Source: UBA817 sp049889215
GTDB taxonomy: Bacteria > Margulisbacteria > Marinamargulisbacteria > UBA817
DNA: 61,093 bases
Direction of reading: 5' to 3'
Assembly: GCA_049889215.1 (NCBI GenBank)
Contig: JBMHDV010000034.1
Span: 1-61,093, forward strand
The translations under genes and the position numbers were made by a program. The notes beneath the pieces were generated by a model, which worked only from the letters and a program-made list of their open reading frames with translations, was not told where the DNA came from and did no database searches. Every line of letters begins with the position of its first letter. The first letter of the stretch is position 1. Positions 34,692-42,720 of the stretch are shown here, one piece after another.

Positions 34692-36080
34692 ATGGTTATT
34701 ATATGTGTTGCATTAGAAAAAGAACTACCCAACCAATTTAAAAAAAAATACCCAACACATTGGGTTCGAATTGAAGCTCTTCAAGCTGGTGAGCTCCATC
34801 AGTATCAAGCGTCATCCTTTTTAATTGTGATCACCGGGGTTGGTGAGAAAACAAAGCGTGCCATTGAATGGCTAATTAAACATGCTCAACCAACTGAAAT
34901 TATCAATTTTGGCACGGCTGGCGCTGCTTTGTTAGACTTGCATCAATGGGTAATGCTTAAAACAACAAGTGATGGTCACACCAGTTGTAATTGTGAACTA
35001 AAAACATCACTTCCCATCCCCTATCACCAGTTTAATTTTTCTGATGGGCGAACCGTTAATACCTTTGATGCATCTATCACCGATGCCGTTGTTGACATGG
35101 AAGCCCATCATTTGGCAGCTGCTTGCGAGCAAGCAAAGATTCCGTTTAGTTCTTTTAAATTCATAACTGATCATAACAACAACGATACAGTATCGGATTT
35201 TAATGCATCACTTACGGTCTTTGATCAAGCATTTATGGAGCTATTAAATCTCTTGGCATTACCAGAATTCAACATTGCGGTGATTATTCCCACCTATAAC
35301 CGCCATCAACAAACCAAGATTGCGATAGAATCCGTGCTTCAGCAAACAACTCCACCGACTGAAATCATTGTGGTGGATGATGGGTCTGATGTGCCTTTTG
35401 ATTATTCACACCCTAATGTACAACTTTTACGGCTAGAAAAAAATCATGGGGTATCCCACGCTCGGAATATTGGCATTGAAAATAGCACTGCAGCATGGGT
35501 GGCGTTTTTGGATTCGGATGATGTTTGGAAACCGAATCATTTATCGTGTTTAACGGCTTATTTAAAAGAAAATCCGTTATGCCGCTTACTTCAAACCGAT
35601 GAGGCTTGGATTCGCAATGGGAAGCATTTTAATAAGAAAGTTTACCATCAAAAGCCTGATGGCTGGGCTTTTGAGCCATCGTTGCAACGTTGCTTGGTAT
35701 CACCATCTGCGGTGATGATTCATCGATCGTTATTTGACCGGCATGGCAACTTTGACGAAAGCTTAACTGTTTGTGAGGATTATGATCTTTGGTTACGATT
35801 TTTGCGATATGCACCGGTTGGTTTGGTGCCTGATATTACCATGACCAAGTTTGGTGGCCATGAGGATCAATTATCAATGGCATTACCCGCAATGGATAAT
35901 TTTCGCTTAACGGCATTAATGAAGCAGTGGGAAAACCAATGGCCAAATATTGATCGTATACAACTAAAAAACGTGATCAAAAAAAAATGTGAAATTTTAA
36001 CGCAAGGCGCAAAGAAGCGTCAGCTGCCGACGGTTAAGTATCAGAAAATGCTTAAAACAATCTCTAGTTTTGAAAAATAA
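34692..36080 (+). CDS. Nucleosidase-like domain fused to a GT2 glycosyltransferase
   Basis: 462 residues. Residues 1-195 resemble the MTA/SAH-nucleosidase (PNP_UDP) fold: VALEKE near 7-12, VITGVGE, NFGTAGA near 72-78, the ribose-binding VVDMEAH near 133-139, and FITDHNN with the acidic catalytic-type aspartate. From about residue 197 a GT2 domain begins: AVIIPTYNRHQQT, VVDDGSD, then FLDSDD (DxD) near 277-282, and a late CEDYDLWLR. A TACACT hexamer lies 7 nt before the start. The final codons and stop lie inside DNA belonging to the adjacent DUF4116 repeats, so the original 3' end may have been lost. Substrates unknown. Confidence 0.72.
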   Translation: MVIICVALEKELPNQFKKKYPTHWVRIEALQAGELHQYQASSFLIVITGVGEKTKRAIEWLIKHAQPTEIINFGTAGAALLDLHQWVMLKTTSDGHTSCNCELKTSLPIPYHQFNFSDGRTVNTFDASITDAVVDMEAHHLAAACEQAKIPFSSFKFITDHNNNDTVSDFNASLTVFDQAFMELLNLLALPEFNIAVIIPTYNRHQQTKIAIESVLQQTTPPTEIIVVDDGSDVPFDYSHPNVQLLRLEKNHGVSHARNIGIENSTAAWVAFLDSDDVWKPNHLSCLTAYLKENPLCRLLQTDEAWIRNGKHFNKKVYHQKPDGWAFEPSLQRCLVSPSAVMIHRSLFDRHGNFDESLTVCEDYDLWLRFLRYAPVGLVPDITMTKFGGHEDQLSMALPAMDNFRLTALMKQWENQWPNIDRIQLKNVIKKKCEILTQGAKKRQLPTVKYQKMLKTISSFEK

Positions 36081-36920
36081 TGAAAAGATTGTATTGGCGG
36101 CTGTTAATGCAACCGGACAGGCGCTAGAGTATGCGTCTGAAAATTTGAAAAATAATGAAAAGATTGTATTGGCGGCTGTTTCCAATCATGGTGCAGTGCT
36201 TGAATTTGCATCTGTTGATTTAAAAAAAGATAAAGAGATTGTTTTAGCGGCTGTTTCCAATCATGGTGCAGCGCTTGAATTTGCATCTGTTGAAGATAAA
36301 TAAATTGTTTTAGCTGCTGTTAAAAAGGTTCCTGACAATATCAGATTTGTAGGGGATAATACATTATTGGATGATATAGATATTGCATCAGCAGTGCTCT
36401 TGAAAGATCCACATTTAAAATACTACTTTTCTGAATCCGTAAGATCTAATTCAGAAATAAAAAAAGCTTTAAATGTAAGAATTCCCCGTTATATTAATGA
36501 TTATTTTGGCCTCTTATTTTTTTATTTTTTCCTTATCTTTTATTTGCCATTTATTTTATAAGATATTTTTTAGAATTTCGATCATCTAAATTTAAGTGTT
36601 ATAGCTCTACGTTCCAAAAACTTTTTGAGACCTTTCTGATTACTCTTTTTATTGCTTTTCTAAATTTCACTTTATTTTACTTATCATTATTTATTTGGGA
36701 TCCTACTATGTCAGTTTTCTTTTATTTAAACCTATTGTTGATACTTTTAGTTTGTGAACTACCTATAATGTTTAGTTCTTTTTTTAAATATATGTTCATT
36801 GATTTTCGAAAAGCATTGAAGTGTATTTTAAAAAGTATTTTTATACCTTTTTTTATAATATTCTGTGCAATATTATTTTTTGATCCAGGTTTTTTTATTT
36901 GGTTATTAACTGGCATTTAA
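36061..36920 (+). pseudogene. Decayed DUF4116 repeat gene with a C-terminal membrane region
   Basis: Frame 1 encodes DUF4116 repeats of about 25 residues (NEKIVLAAVNATGQALEYAS, KEIVLAAVSNHGAALEFAS) up to a TAA at 36301-36303. The same frame resumes at once with another unit (IVLAAVKKVPDNIRF) and runs to 36561. From about 36501 the coding trace passes to another frame, which stays open to 36920 and encodes two or more hydrophobic segments. The switch coincides with a run of seven T, A, six T at 36517-36530. So there is one nonsense mutation and one frameshift. DUF4116 is frequent in protist-associated bacteria. No intact start is visible. Confidence 0.65.
36070..36180 (+). repeat. 75-bp-period direct repeats within the DUF4116 remnant
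   Basis: A 36-nt sequence at 36070-36105 recurs exactly at 36145-36180. A second pair, 36178-36218 and 36253-36293, differs at one base in 41. The period is 75 bp, one DUF4116 unit. Near identity at DNA level points to recent unit duplication. The stop codon of the upstream glycosyltransferase gene falls inside the first copy. Confidence 0.75.
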
Positions 36921-36971
36921 GGGCCTTAACCTGTTATTGAACTCTAGCATCACTCATGACATACTAATCCC

Positions 36972-37883
36972 ATGTATAAGGCTGCTCATATTAGTCGTTT
37001 TAATATTGAATATCTCGCTTGGCGATTGGATAATGTAGTTGACAGTATTCTACCATCCGTAAAAACCCATGGTTTTTTATCCCCAATCACTTGCATTGAA
37101 TTTAATAACGAACGCTATATTGTGGATGGTTTAAAGCGCTATCAGGTAGCTAAGGCGTTAGGTATTGCAGAACTTCCTTATATTGTTATTTCTCCGGATA
37201 TTGTTATTGTGGATGTGATTAAGGAGTTGCAAGCACACAATTTAAACGCCTCCATTATGCACCGACTTCGTTTTATCAACGCGATTCAACTTCCATTTGA
37301 TTTGCAAACCTGTCAGTCATTTCAACTTCCCTTTTATTCACATTTAAAAAAAGATGTGAGCCGAATTCTAGATTTGCCGGACCATGCGCAATTATTTTTG
37401 CACCAAAAAGGGTTTTCGTTAAAAGAGGTTGTGAATCTTTTGCATTATTCCAAGGATGCATTTCATCAGTTATTAACCGATGATCGGTATTTTCAGTTTA
37501 CAAAACGCACGTTTGACGAAGCGTTATCGTTAATCACTGCTCTTACGAAACGACATAATATGGAGTTAAATGAGTTACTCGAAAAATCAAACTACAATGA
37601 CTTAAAACTTAACAACATGACCCCTCAACAGCGTCAGAAAACCTGGCTGTCTCAGTTAAATGTGGATGCTAATCCTGTACTGTTGGCTAGCCAACAAAAA
37701 ATTGATGCCTTAATATCTGATATTCAATTGCCAGCCCAATTGACCTATGATCGATCGCTGGAGCATACTGGCATTTCGATTCATTCAACGGTACAGACTC
37801 ACGACCAGCTTAACGAACTTACGGCAGCGTTAGCTACGCCCGCAACTCAGCAGAAAATTCGTGAGGTTATGGATTTAATATGA
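36972..37883 (+). CDS. ParB/Srx-like domain protein
   Basis: 303 residues. Residues about 15-76 form a ParB/sulfiredoxin-like N-domain: LDNVVDSILPSVKTHGFLSPIT, then YIVDGLKRYQVAKALG and LPYIVI. The GxxR box of canonical ParB (GERR) is replaced by GLKR, so CTP or DNA use may differ. The rest is helical, perhaps with an HTH near 140-170, and matches nothing I recognise. It is not beside parA. It overlaps the SPL-like gene by 4 nt (ATGA), so the two are coupled. A CATACT hexamer lies 6 nt before the ATG. Confidence 0.65.
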   Translation: MYKAAHISRFNIEYLAWRLDNVVDSILPSVKTHGFLSPITCIEFNNERYIVDGLKRYQVAKALGIAELPYIVISPDIVIVDVIKELQAHNLNASIMHRLRFINAIQLPFDLQTCQSFQLPFYSHLKKDVSRILDLPDHAQLFLHQKGFSLKEVVNLLHYSKDAFHQLLTDDRYFQFTKRTFDEALSLITALTKRHNMELNELLEKSNYNDLKLNNMTPQQRQKTWLSQLNVDANPVLLASQQKIDALISDIQLPAQLTYDRSLEHTGISIHSTVQTHDQLNELTAALATPATQQKIREVMDLI

Positions 37884-38905
37884 GTGAAACATATTACAGA
37901 GACGGAAAAAAGTCCGTTGAGTTTGTTCCCTACAAAGGGGAGAAAATGGATACCTGTGCCACCATTCATGACGAATATGTGTGCTGCAACGTTAAGGTAT
38001 TAAAATCAGTTAGTAATTGCCCGTTTGATTGTAGTTATTGCTTTTTACAAAACTATCTAACCAATCCTCAGCTCGAAGTGGTTGAAGATAACGATCGTCT
38101 AATTAATGAAATTGAAACTAAAATTAAGGCTCAACCTTGGCGATTTTTTCGCATTGGCACCTGGGAACTGGGTGATTCACTTGCATTAGAAAACGAAACT
38201 GGGCAAGCTCAACAATTAATTGATTATTTTTCTACGGTTGATAACGCTGTTTTAGAACTGAAAACAAAATCTGATGTTGTTGATCCGATTTTAAACTGCC
38301 AGCATAATCAAAAAACGGTGGTGTCCTGGTCGATGAATACAGACTACATTATTCGTACAGAAGAACATAAAACAGCGTCTTTAGAGAATCGTCTAGCTGC
38401 CATTAAAAAAGTCGTTGATGCCGGTTATTTGATTGGATTGCACTTTGACCCAATGATTCGCTATGATGATTGGGCAAAAGACTACACCGAATTGTTAACC
38501 CAATTGGCGGCCATTGTTCCGCCTAAACAAATTGCCTGGTTATCCATTGGGTCGCTTCGTTTTAATCCCGAGCAAAAACGGTTAATAGAAAACAACTTTC
38601 GCGGATCTAAATTAACCTGCCAAGAAATGGTCAAAGGGTCCGATAATAAAGTACGATATGTAAAGCCGCATCGTATTGAAATGTACAGGTTGATGTTTAA
38701 CAAGATGCGTGAGTTATGGGGCAATGACCCGTTTATTTATTTGTGCATGGAACGTTGGGATATGTGGGATAAAATCATGGATATTCAACCACGATCAATT
38801 GGTGAATTGGATTATATGTTTGCTGATCACTTTCATCGGTTTTTCCCAACTGTAAATCCTCAGATTCCAAATATTGAATTATATAAAAAACATCAAAACT
38901 CATAA
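37880..38905 (+). CDS. Spore-photoproduct-lyase-like radical SAM protein
   Basis: 341 residues. A radical-SAM cluster motif C47-x3-C51-x2-C54 (NCPFDCSYCFLQ) is followed by the family segments GTWELGDSLALE near 93-104, ELKTKSD, VSWSMNTDYI and GLHFDPMI, an order typical of the SPL family. The cysteine that donates hydrogen in Bacillus SPL is not seen at the expected distance after the cluster. It belongs therefore to the broader SPL-like group found in non-sporulating bacteria, of unproven activity on DNA. It is translationally coupled to the ParB-like gene. Confidence 0.78.
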   Translation: MSETYYRDGKKSVEFVPYKGEKMDTCATIHDEYVCCNVKVLKSVSNCPFDCSYCFLQNYLTNPQLEVVEDNDRLINEIETKIKAQPWRFFRIGTWELGDSLALENETGQAQQLIDYFSTVDNAVLELKTKSDVVDPILNCQHNQKTVVSWSMNTDYIIRTEEHKTASLENRLAAIKKVVDAGYLIGLHFDPMIRYDDWAKDYTELLTQLAAIVPPKQIAWLSIGSLRFNPEQKRLIENNFRGSKLTCQEMVKGSDNKVRYVKPHRIEMYRLMFNKMRELWGNDPFIYLCMERWDMWDKIMDIQPRSIGELDYMFADHFHRFFPTVNPQIPNIELYKKHQNS

Positions 38906-38940
38906 CTTGCGTATTTGGTTTTTTTATCGATAATTGATGC

Positions 38941-39540
38941 ATGTCACAAAATATAAATGGAATTGATTATATCGAATCTCTTTATTCACAATATAATCTC
39001 TTTTCTGTATCGGTTAATGGTCGAAAATCCTATGAAAAAGAAATGGACCGACAATTGGTTTATGGTGAGGTTAAACTCCATGAAATTGACTCTATTCTTA
39101 AGGAATTAAGCTTATCAAAAGATACTCACTTTATTGATTGTGGAAGTGGTGCAGGAAAAATCACACTTTACACTCATTACTTAAATATATTTCGTCAATG
39201 CACTGGAATAGAACTGGTCTCAACACTTCACTCATTAGCTGAAGAGGTTAAAGGCACATACCTTTCAAAAATAGGTCGGGAAGATCAGCTTCAGTTTTTA
39301 CATTCGGACTTTTTTGACATTTCCTACGATGCTCAATGTTGTGTATACATCAATTCGACATGTTTTAATGCCGATACATGTGATCGATTGTTAAACAAAT
39401 TCGTTCATTTAGATAAGGGCAGTGTTATTATTAGCACTAAAAGATTTAATCATCACCACAAGTTTAAGTACCTCTACTGCAGAAAAAATGTTCAAGCATC
39501 CTGGGGAGATACATGTTTGCATATTATGCAGAAACAATAA
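38941..39540 (+). CDS. DOT1-like class I methyltransferase
   Basis: 199 residues. The opening to SAM motif I, VYGEVKLHEIDSILKEL then FIDCGSGAGKITLY near residues 64-77 and CTGIEL, resembles the DOT1/PF08123 group (E-x-x-P-x-x-YGE, DLGSG-x-G, GIE). A late FNADTCDRLL and SVIISTKRF parallel the N-x-x-F and KPF elements. DOT1 enzymes methylate a lysine on histone H3 in eukaryotes; prokaryotic relatives methylate other targets. No signal sequence. GATAAT lies 6 nt before the ATG. The assignment within class I methyltransferases is moderate. Confidence 0.55.
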   Translation: MSQNINGIDYIESLYSQYNLFSVSVNGRKSYEKEMDRQLVYGEVKLHEIDSILKELSLSKDTHFIDCGSGAGKITLYTHYLNIFRQCTGIELVSTLHSLAEEVKGTYLSKIGREDQLQFLHSDFFDISYDAQCCVYINSTCFNADTCDRLLNKFVHLDKGSVIISTKRFNHHHKFKYLYCRKNVQASWGDTCLHIMQKQ

Positions 39541-39546
39541 TCATTT

Positions 39547-39849
39547 TTAGCGAGTATATTTAAATAAATCGTTAATTAATTGATTGTAAGCCTCGTCACG
39601 TTTTTGCTGATTTGTTGATATTAAACCTTTAGTAACAAATTCTTCCATATGTTTTTTAATTAATGATTTCATTGCTACTCGAAGAGATTCATATGTTGCC
39701 GTCACTTGCATCATAATATCTTCAACTTGACGATCATCTTCAACCATTTTCCCAATGCCTCTAATCCGACCTTCAATTCGATTTAATTTATCAATTAATT
39801 CTTTTTTTTCTTCTTTTGTTATTGTTTCAGTTTTATAAGCTAATGCCAT
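39547..39849 (-). CDS. CsoR/RcnR/FrmR-family regulator lacking cysteine
   Basis: A 100-residue all-helical DUF156 protein. LNRIEGRIRGIGKMVEDDR near residues 26-44 is the family core. In CsoR the next segment carries the first metal-ligand cysteine; here it is RQVEDIM, and no cysteine exists in the whole protein. A histidine is kept in KKHMEEF. It probably binds a non-metal or thiol-independent signal, or a different metal set. The divergent or downstream target may be xth, whose start is 136 bp away, and a G/C-tract operator lies 50 nt upstream of its own start. Confidence 0.8.
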   Translation of the reverse strand: MALAYKTETITKEEKKELIDKLNRIEGRIRGIGKMVEDDRQVEDIMMQVTATYESLRVAMKSLIKKHMEEFVTKGLISTNQQKRDEAYNQLINDLFKYTR

Positions 39850-39898
39850 GTAATCATCTCCTTAATAAAATCATACAACTTTTTAAATATAAAAATAA

Positions 39899-39913
39899 AC
39901 CCCTCCCCCCTAC
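39899..39913. promoter_or_regulatory. Candidate CsoR-type operator between the regulator and xth
   Basis: Read on the minus strand, 39913-39899 is GTAGGGGGGAGGGGT. CsoR/RcnR-family operators are built on short G/C tracts flanked by TA-rich half-sites, and such a tract is very rare in this AT-rich DNA. It lies 50 nt upstream of the regulator's ATG and 73 nt upstream of xth. Inference from family knowledge. Confidence 0.45.
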
Positions 39914-39985
39914 AATCAAATTATTACTTTAAATGGTTTACGGCGACTGATTGAATCTTTATGTTATTTTATCTAAAATCAAACT

Positions 39986-40753
39986 ATGAAAATAATATCT
40001 TGGAACGTAAATGGGATTCGTGCTTGTGCAAAAAAAGGATTTAAAGACTTTATTGATGAACATGCGCCTGATGTGTTGTTTATTCAAGAAACAAAATGCG
40101 CAGAGGCAGACTTGCCGGATGAACTTCGAGATCCTTATGGCTATCAATCTGTTTGGCATTCCGCAGAAAGAAAAGGGTATTCAGGTGTTGCACTGCTAAC
40201 AAAATTAAACCCTGATAATGTTATCAGTGGATTTGGGTTTCCTGAATTTGATGTTGAAGGGCGCGTGATACAAGCTGTCTTTGGGGATACATATATGATT
40301 GGCGTTTATTTTCCCAATGGTCAACAAGGTGACGAACGTCTAAGCTATAAATTGCGTTTTTACGATGCTTTATTTTCTTATTGTGATGAGCTACGAAGCA
40401 TGGGTAAAAAAGTTATTGTTTGTGGTGACTTTAATACAGCACACACACCGATTGATTTAGCACGAGCGAAAGAAAATGAATCAACATCTGGCTTTATGCC
40501 AATTGAGCGTGAATGGATATCAGAGTTAGTAAGAAGGGATTACGTTGATATTTTTCGTAAACAATACCCAACAAAAGAAAAATACTCATGGTGGTCATAT
40601 CGTGCGGCAGCACGGGAAAAAAATATTGGATGGCGCATTGATTATTTTATGGTTGATTCAATTCTCGCCGATAAGGTTACAGATTCTTTTATATTAAATG
40701 AAGTTATGGGATCTGATCATTGCCCTGTAGGTATTGAACTTAATCATGCGTGA
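39986..40753 (+). CDS. xth: Exodeoxyribonuclease III (AP endonuclease)
   Basis: A 255-residue Exo III/APE1-type enzyme for abasic-site repair. Seen: the opening KIISWNVNGIRA, IQETKC (metal-binding Glu), GVYFPNGQ, CGDFNTAH (Asp/Asn), and the late IDYFMV / GSDHCPVGIEL with the catalytic histidine. A TAAAAT hexamer lies 6 nt before the ATG with no SD. It overlaps the nth gene by 8 nt, a base-excision-repair pair. Confidence 0.95.
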   Translation: MKIISWNVNGIRACAKKGFKDFIDEHAPDVLFIQETKCAEADLPDELRDPYGYQSVWHSAERKGYSGVALLTKLNPDNVISGFGFPEFDVEGRVIQAVFGDTYMIGVYFPNGQQGDERLSYKLRFYDALFSYCDELRSMGKKVIVCGDFNTAHTPIDLARAKENESTSGFMPIEREWISELVRRDYVDIFRKQYPTKEKYSWWSYRAAAREKNIGWRIDYFMVDSILADKVTDSFILNEVMGSDHCPVGIELNHA

Positions 40754-41393
40754 AAGTATAAAGAATGCGAACCTGCGTGCCGTAAAAATATTTGACATTT
40801 TAAAAGAAACATATCCACCTGTTACAACATTCCTTACCCATAAAAATGAATTTGAGCTATTAATTGCCGTAATACTCTCTGCTCAATGTACAGATGAACG
40901 AGTCAATATGGTTACACCAGCACTTTTTGATGCGTTACCAACACCTGAAAAAATGGCCAATGCAGACATTGAAACTATTAGAGACTTAATAAAAAGCATT
41001 AACTTTTTTAATAATAAGGCAAACAACATTCAGTCTACGGCACAAATTTTATTTGACACATATGATAGTCAAGTTCCAGCTGACTTGGATGCATTGATTT
41101 CATTACCAGGCGTCGGTCGAAAAACAGCCAATGTGATTCTTGGTCAAGCTTTTGATATCCCTGGCATTACTGTTGATACTCATGTAAAACGATTAACCAA
41201 TCGACTGGGATTTTCTAAAAAAGATGATGCAGTTAAAATTGAATTTGACCTAATTAAGCGATGGCCAAAGGAAATTTGGATTGATATGTCGACATTGTTA
41301 ATTTTGCATGGCCGAACAGTATGTCCAGCACGATCACCTAAATGCTCAATATGTCAATTAAGGGAACTGTGTCCTTCGGCCAAAAATATTTAA
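40746..41393 (+). CDS. nth: Endonuclease III (DNA glycosylase/AP lyase)
   Basis: I choose the ATG at 40746, which overlaps xth by 8 nt, over the TTG 12 nt earlier. The 215-residue protein removes oxidised pyrimidines. Helix-hairpin-helix LPGVGRKTANVIL near residues 111-123, catalytic lysine in the hairpin, VDTHVKRL with the catalytic aspartate, and the C-terminal 4Fe-4S ligands C-x6-C-x2-C-x5-C (CPARSPKCSICQLRELC) are all intact. The stop shares TTAA with convergent mrp. Confidence 0.96.
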   Translation: MRESIKNANLRAVKIFDILKETYPPVTTFLTHKNEFELLIAVILSAQCTDERVNMVTPALFDALPTPEKMANADIETIRDLIKSINFFNNKANNIQSTAQILFDTYDSQVPADLDALISLPGVGRKTANVILGQAFDIPGITVDTHVKRLTNRLGFSKKDDAVKIEFDLIKRWPKEIWIDMSTLLILHGRTVCPARSPKCSICQLRELCPSAKNI

Positions 41394-42712
41394 TCAATTA
41401 TTAATGAATTTAACTCAGCTATTGCATACATACTAGCATGTGTAGTTCCATCCTCATTCCATGTAATATGGTAACCATAATGCCCTACTGATTTAAAGTC
41501 TTGTATGGATAGGTTTGGGTCAATGTCATTATCATCAAGTGTTTTCTTGCCGGTCATTTCATCAACGCAATATGCACAGGCACATAACGATCTTAATTTT
41601 TTGTAGGGTATACCTTTATCATTTAATTTAAATAATTGATTATCATTGTCAGTTGAAACAGTAATGTCATTTTGTGGTGCAGCTAAAGCGGCATTCCAAA
41701 CGACATCATTTGCTAATTTATTAAATGTCAACAATGTTTCGTCCTCTTTGGGCAATGTCAAAATCATTGGAGTTTCTTTATTGCTATGATTAGAAACCTC
41801 TTTGGTAAAAGGCAATTCATAAAGTTTGTTAATTTGATGTTTTCGAATTAATCCACTTAATGGACTTGAACCAAAAATACGATGCTTTTTAGTACAATCT
41901 TCACAAATAAAATAACTCATATTTTCTACAAGTCCCACAATAGGAACATTTACTTTTTGGAACATTTCAATTCCTTTTTCAACATCAGCAACAGCTAACT
42001 CGTGTGGTGTTGATACCACAATAGCGCCAGTTAATTTCAATTCTTGGGTAATGCTTAGCATGATGTCGCCAGTTCCAGGTGGACAATCAATAATAAGGTA
42101 ATCCAGGTATCCCCAATCTGTTTTAAATAATAATTGCTTTAATAAGTTTGATGCAATTGGTCCACGTAATATGGCGGGCTGTTCGGTTTGATTTTGGATG
42201 TAGCCATAAGACATAAGTTTAATATTATTATTCATGAAGGTTGGTAATAAATCTTCATCCATGGTTGAAGCAATGGTTTGTGGGGTTAGTAATGTTGGCA
42301 AACTTGGTCCGTGGATGTCAGCGTCAAACACACCAACTTGAGCGCCATTTTTAGACAGAGCTGCAGCTAAATTTACGCTAACTGTTGATTTGCCAACCCC
42401 ACCCTTACAACTGGAAACGGCAATAACATGTTTAACATTATCCAATCCTGGATTTAATGCTTCAACTTCTGATGATAATAACGAAATTCCGATCTCTAAT
42501 GATTCTACCCAGTCATGCTCAAAAACAATGGATTCAATTGACGGTTTTAATTGATTGATTTCATAACTTCCTGGGGGCTCATTAAATATAATCGTCACAT
42601 CACCATTTTTAATTGAAATTCGATTCAAAACGGCAGGATAGCCTAAGGGACACTCATGTTTTGGGTGATCTAGTTGATTTAGTGCATTGATAAGCGTTTC
42701 TTTTTTGTCCAT
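41390..42712 (-). CDS. mrp: Mrp/ApbC/Nbp35-type Fe-S carrier ATPase with C-terminal DUF971
   Basis: 440 residues. An N-terminal MIP18/DUF59-like domain (about residues 1-80), a P-loop domain with SSCKGGVGKST near 99-109, DADIHGPSLP, DCPPGTGD and a CxxC (FICEDC) near 272, and a DUF971 domain from about 375 (LCACAYCVDEMTG). DUF59-Mrp-DUF971 is the order of plant chloroplast HCF101, a 4Fe-4S transfer protein. It shares a -10 region with the divergent secreted gene. Confidence 0.9.
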   Translation of the reverse strand: MDKKETLINALNQLDHPKHECPLGYPAVLNRISIKNGDVTIIFNEPPGSYEINQLKPSIESIVFEHDWVESLEIGISLLSSEVEALNPGLDNVKHVIAVSSCKGGVGKSTVSVNLAAALSKNGAQVGVFDADIHGPSLPTLLTPQTIASTMDEDLLPTFMNNNIKLMSYGYIQNQTEQPAILRGPIASNLLKQLLFKTDWGYLDYLIIDCPPGTGDIMLSITQELKLTGAIVVSTPHELAVADVEKGIEMFQKVNVPIVGLVENMSYFICEDCTKKHRIFGSSPLSGLIRKHQINKLYELPFTKEVSNHSNKETPMILTLPKEDETLLTFNKLANDVVWNAALAAPQNDITVSTDNDNQLFKLNDKGIPYKKLRSLCACAYCVDEMTGKKTLDDNDIDPNLSIQDFKSVGHYGYHITWNEDGTTHASMYAIAELNSLIID

Positions 42713-42720
42713 TAGCCATG

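Noticed and set aside
36301..36303. Stop-codon reassignment or programmed readthrough in the DUF4116 gene
   Set aside because: TAA ends many confident genes here, and the same locus also carries a frameshift, so decay is simpler.
34692..38905. Futalosine or hopanoid pathway reading of the nucleosidase and radical-SAM genes
   Set aside because: The radical-SAM protein is SPL-like, not MqnC/MqnE or HpnH, and no other pathway gene is nearby.
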